From the NCBI GenBank assembly GCA_020024175.1, contig JAHHUB010000103.1, positions 1 through 5,989 of the forward strand: a stretch of 5,989 nt of DNA, given 5' to 3'. This stretch comes from Oscillospiraceae bacterium (GTDB lineage Bacteria; Bacillota; Clostridia; Oscillospirales; Ruminococcaceae). This document shows, piece by piece, positions 5,867-5,989 of this stretch (positions are counted from its first letter, which is position 1; each line of letters starts with the position of its first letter). Position numbers and translations under genes: made by a program. Under the pieces are notes generated by a model. That model was not told the origin of the DNA, made no database searches, and was given only the letters and a program-made list of their open reading frames with translations.

Positions 5867-5898
5867 AAAGCTTTTAACTGTTAAAGCTTTTAGTTGTT
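5867..5898. repeat. Tandem 16-bp repeat in the transporter leader
   Basis: Two adjacent 16-bp units (5867-5882 and 5883-5898), AAAGCTTTTAACTGTT and AAAGCTTTTAGTTGTT, differ at two positions; a partial AAAG continues after them. Spanning the join is the inverted repeat TTTAAC-T-GTTAAA (5873-5885). The block lies between the predicted start site and the ribosome binding site of the minus-strand transporter gene. It is a candidate operator array or leader structure. Confidence 0.6.
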
Positions 5899-5909
5899 AA
5901 AGTGTTTAT

Positions 5910-5938
5910 ATTATTTCACATATTTGACCATTTGTCAA
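5910..5938 (-). promoter_or_regulatory. Sigma-A promoter of the transporter gene
   Basis: On the minus strand a perfect TTGACA (5938-5933) is followed, after 17 bp, by AATAAT (5915-5910, 5 of 6 matches). Transcription would start near 5903, giving a leader of about 70 nt. The A/T-tract DNA upstream (5944-5989) resembles an UP element. Confidence 0.7.
5924..5938. promoter_or_regulatory. Inverted repeat over the transporter -35 box, candidate operator
   Basis: TTGAC-CATTT-GTCAA is a 5-bp inverted repeat with a 5-bp spacer; one arm forms most of the -35 hexamer. A dimeric regulator here would compete with RNA polymerase. The arms are short and one is explained by the promoter itself, so support is limited. 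Confidence 0.3.
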
Positions 5939-5989
5939 GCTTTTATTAAAATTAATTTATTTTTTTATTAAATACCTAATATTTTATCA

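Noticed and set aside
5834..5989. T-box or other amino-acid riboswitch for the transporter
   Set aside because: The leader is only about 70 nt, with no T-box sequence or antiterminator; a simple promoter plus repeats explains what is there.

Overview
The window reads as chromosomal DNA of an AT-rich, endospore-forming member of the Bacillota, most likely class Clostridia. The reasons are the low-GC composition with A/T-ending codons, strong AGGAGG-type ribosome binding sites, intrinsic terminators with U-tracts, and a full-length spoIVA, a gene confined to endospore formers. No tRNA, rRNA, IS element, phage gene or CRISPR array was seen.

Layout, left to right. (1) Bases 1-956 (+) hold the C-terminal two thirds of an M20-family dipeptidase of the PepV/Sapep type, cut by the left window edge and closed by a hairpin terminator. 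(2) Bases 1034-1620 form a self-contained unit: a good sigma-A promoter, a 12-bp perfect palindrome at the expected transcription start, a 139-aa MerR-type helix-turn-helix protein and a terminator. (3) Bases 1712-3306 hold spoIVA (491 aa), with a candidate sigma-E promoter overlapped by a 12-bp inverted repeat, and a strong terminator. (4) Bases 3315-3987 hold xpt (xanthine phosphoribosyltransferase). Its extended -10 promoter lies within a 9-bp inverted repeat, and no purine riboswitch is visible. (5) Bases 4017-4441 hold a 118-aa single-span membrane protein of unknown function behind a near-consensus promoter decorated with direct repeats. (6) A bidirectional terminator (4441-4484) separates it from a convergent gene on the minus strand (4496-5833). 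That gene encodes an 11-helix neurotransmitter:sodium symporter family transporter, with its own promoter and a tandem 16-bp repeat in the leader.

Most genes here look monocistronic, each with its own promoter and/or terminator, so there is no strong operon logic linking them. The only likely exception is possible read-through from xpt into the 118-aa gene, because xpt has only a weak hairpin behind it. The metabolic genes (peptide hydrolysis, purine salvage, Na+-coupled amino-acid-type uptake) all fit nutrient recovery, but nothing in the sequence shows they act together. I did not find a convincing new multi-gene system. The items most worth a second look are the paired palindrome and HTH regulator, the riboswitch-less xpt promoter with its inverted repeat, the orphan membrane protein, and the missing gate arginine of the transporter.
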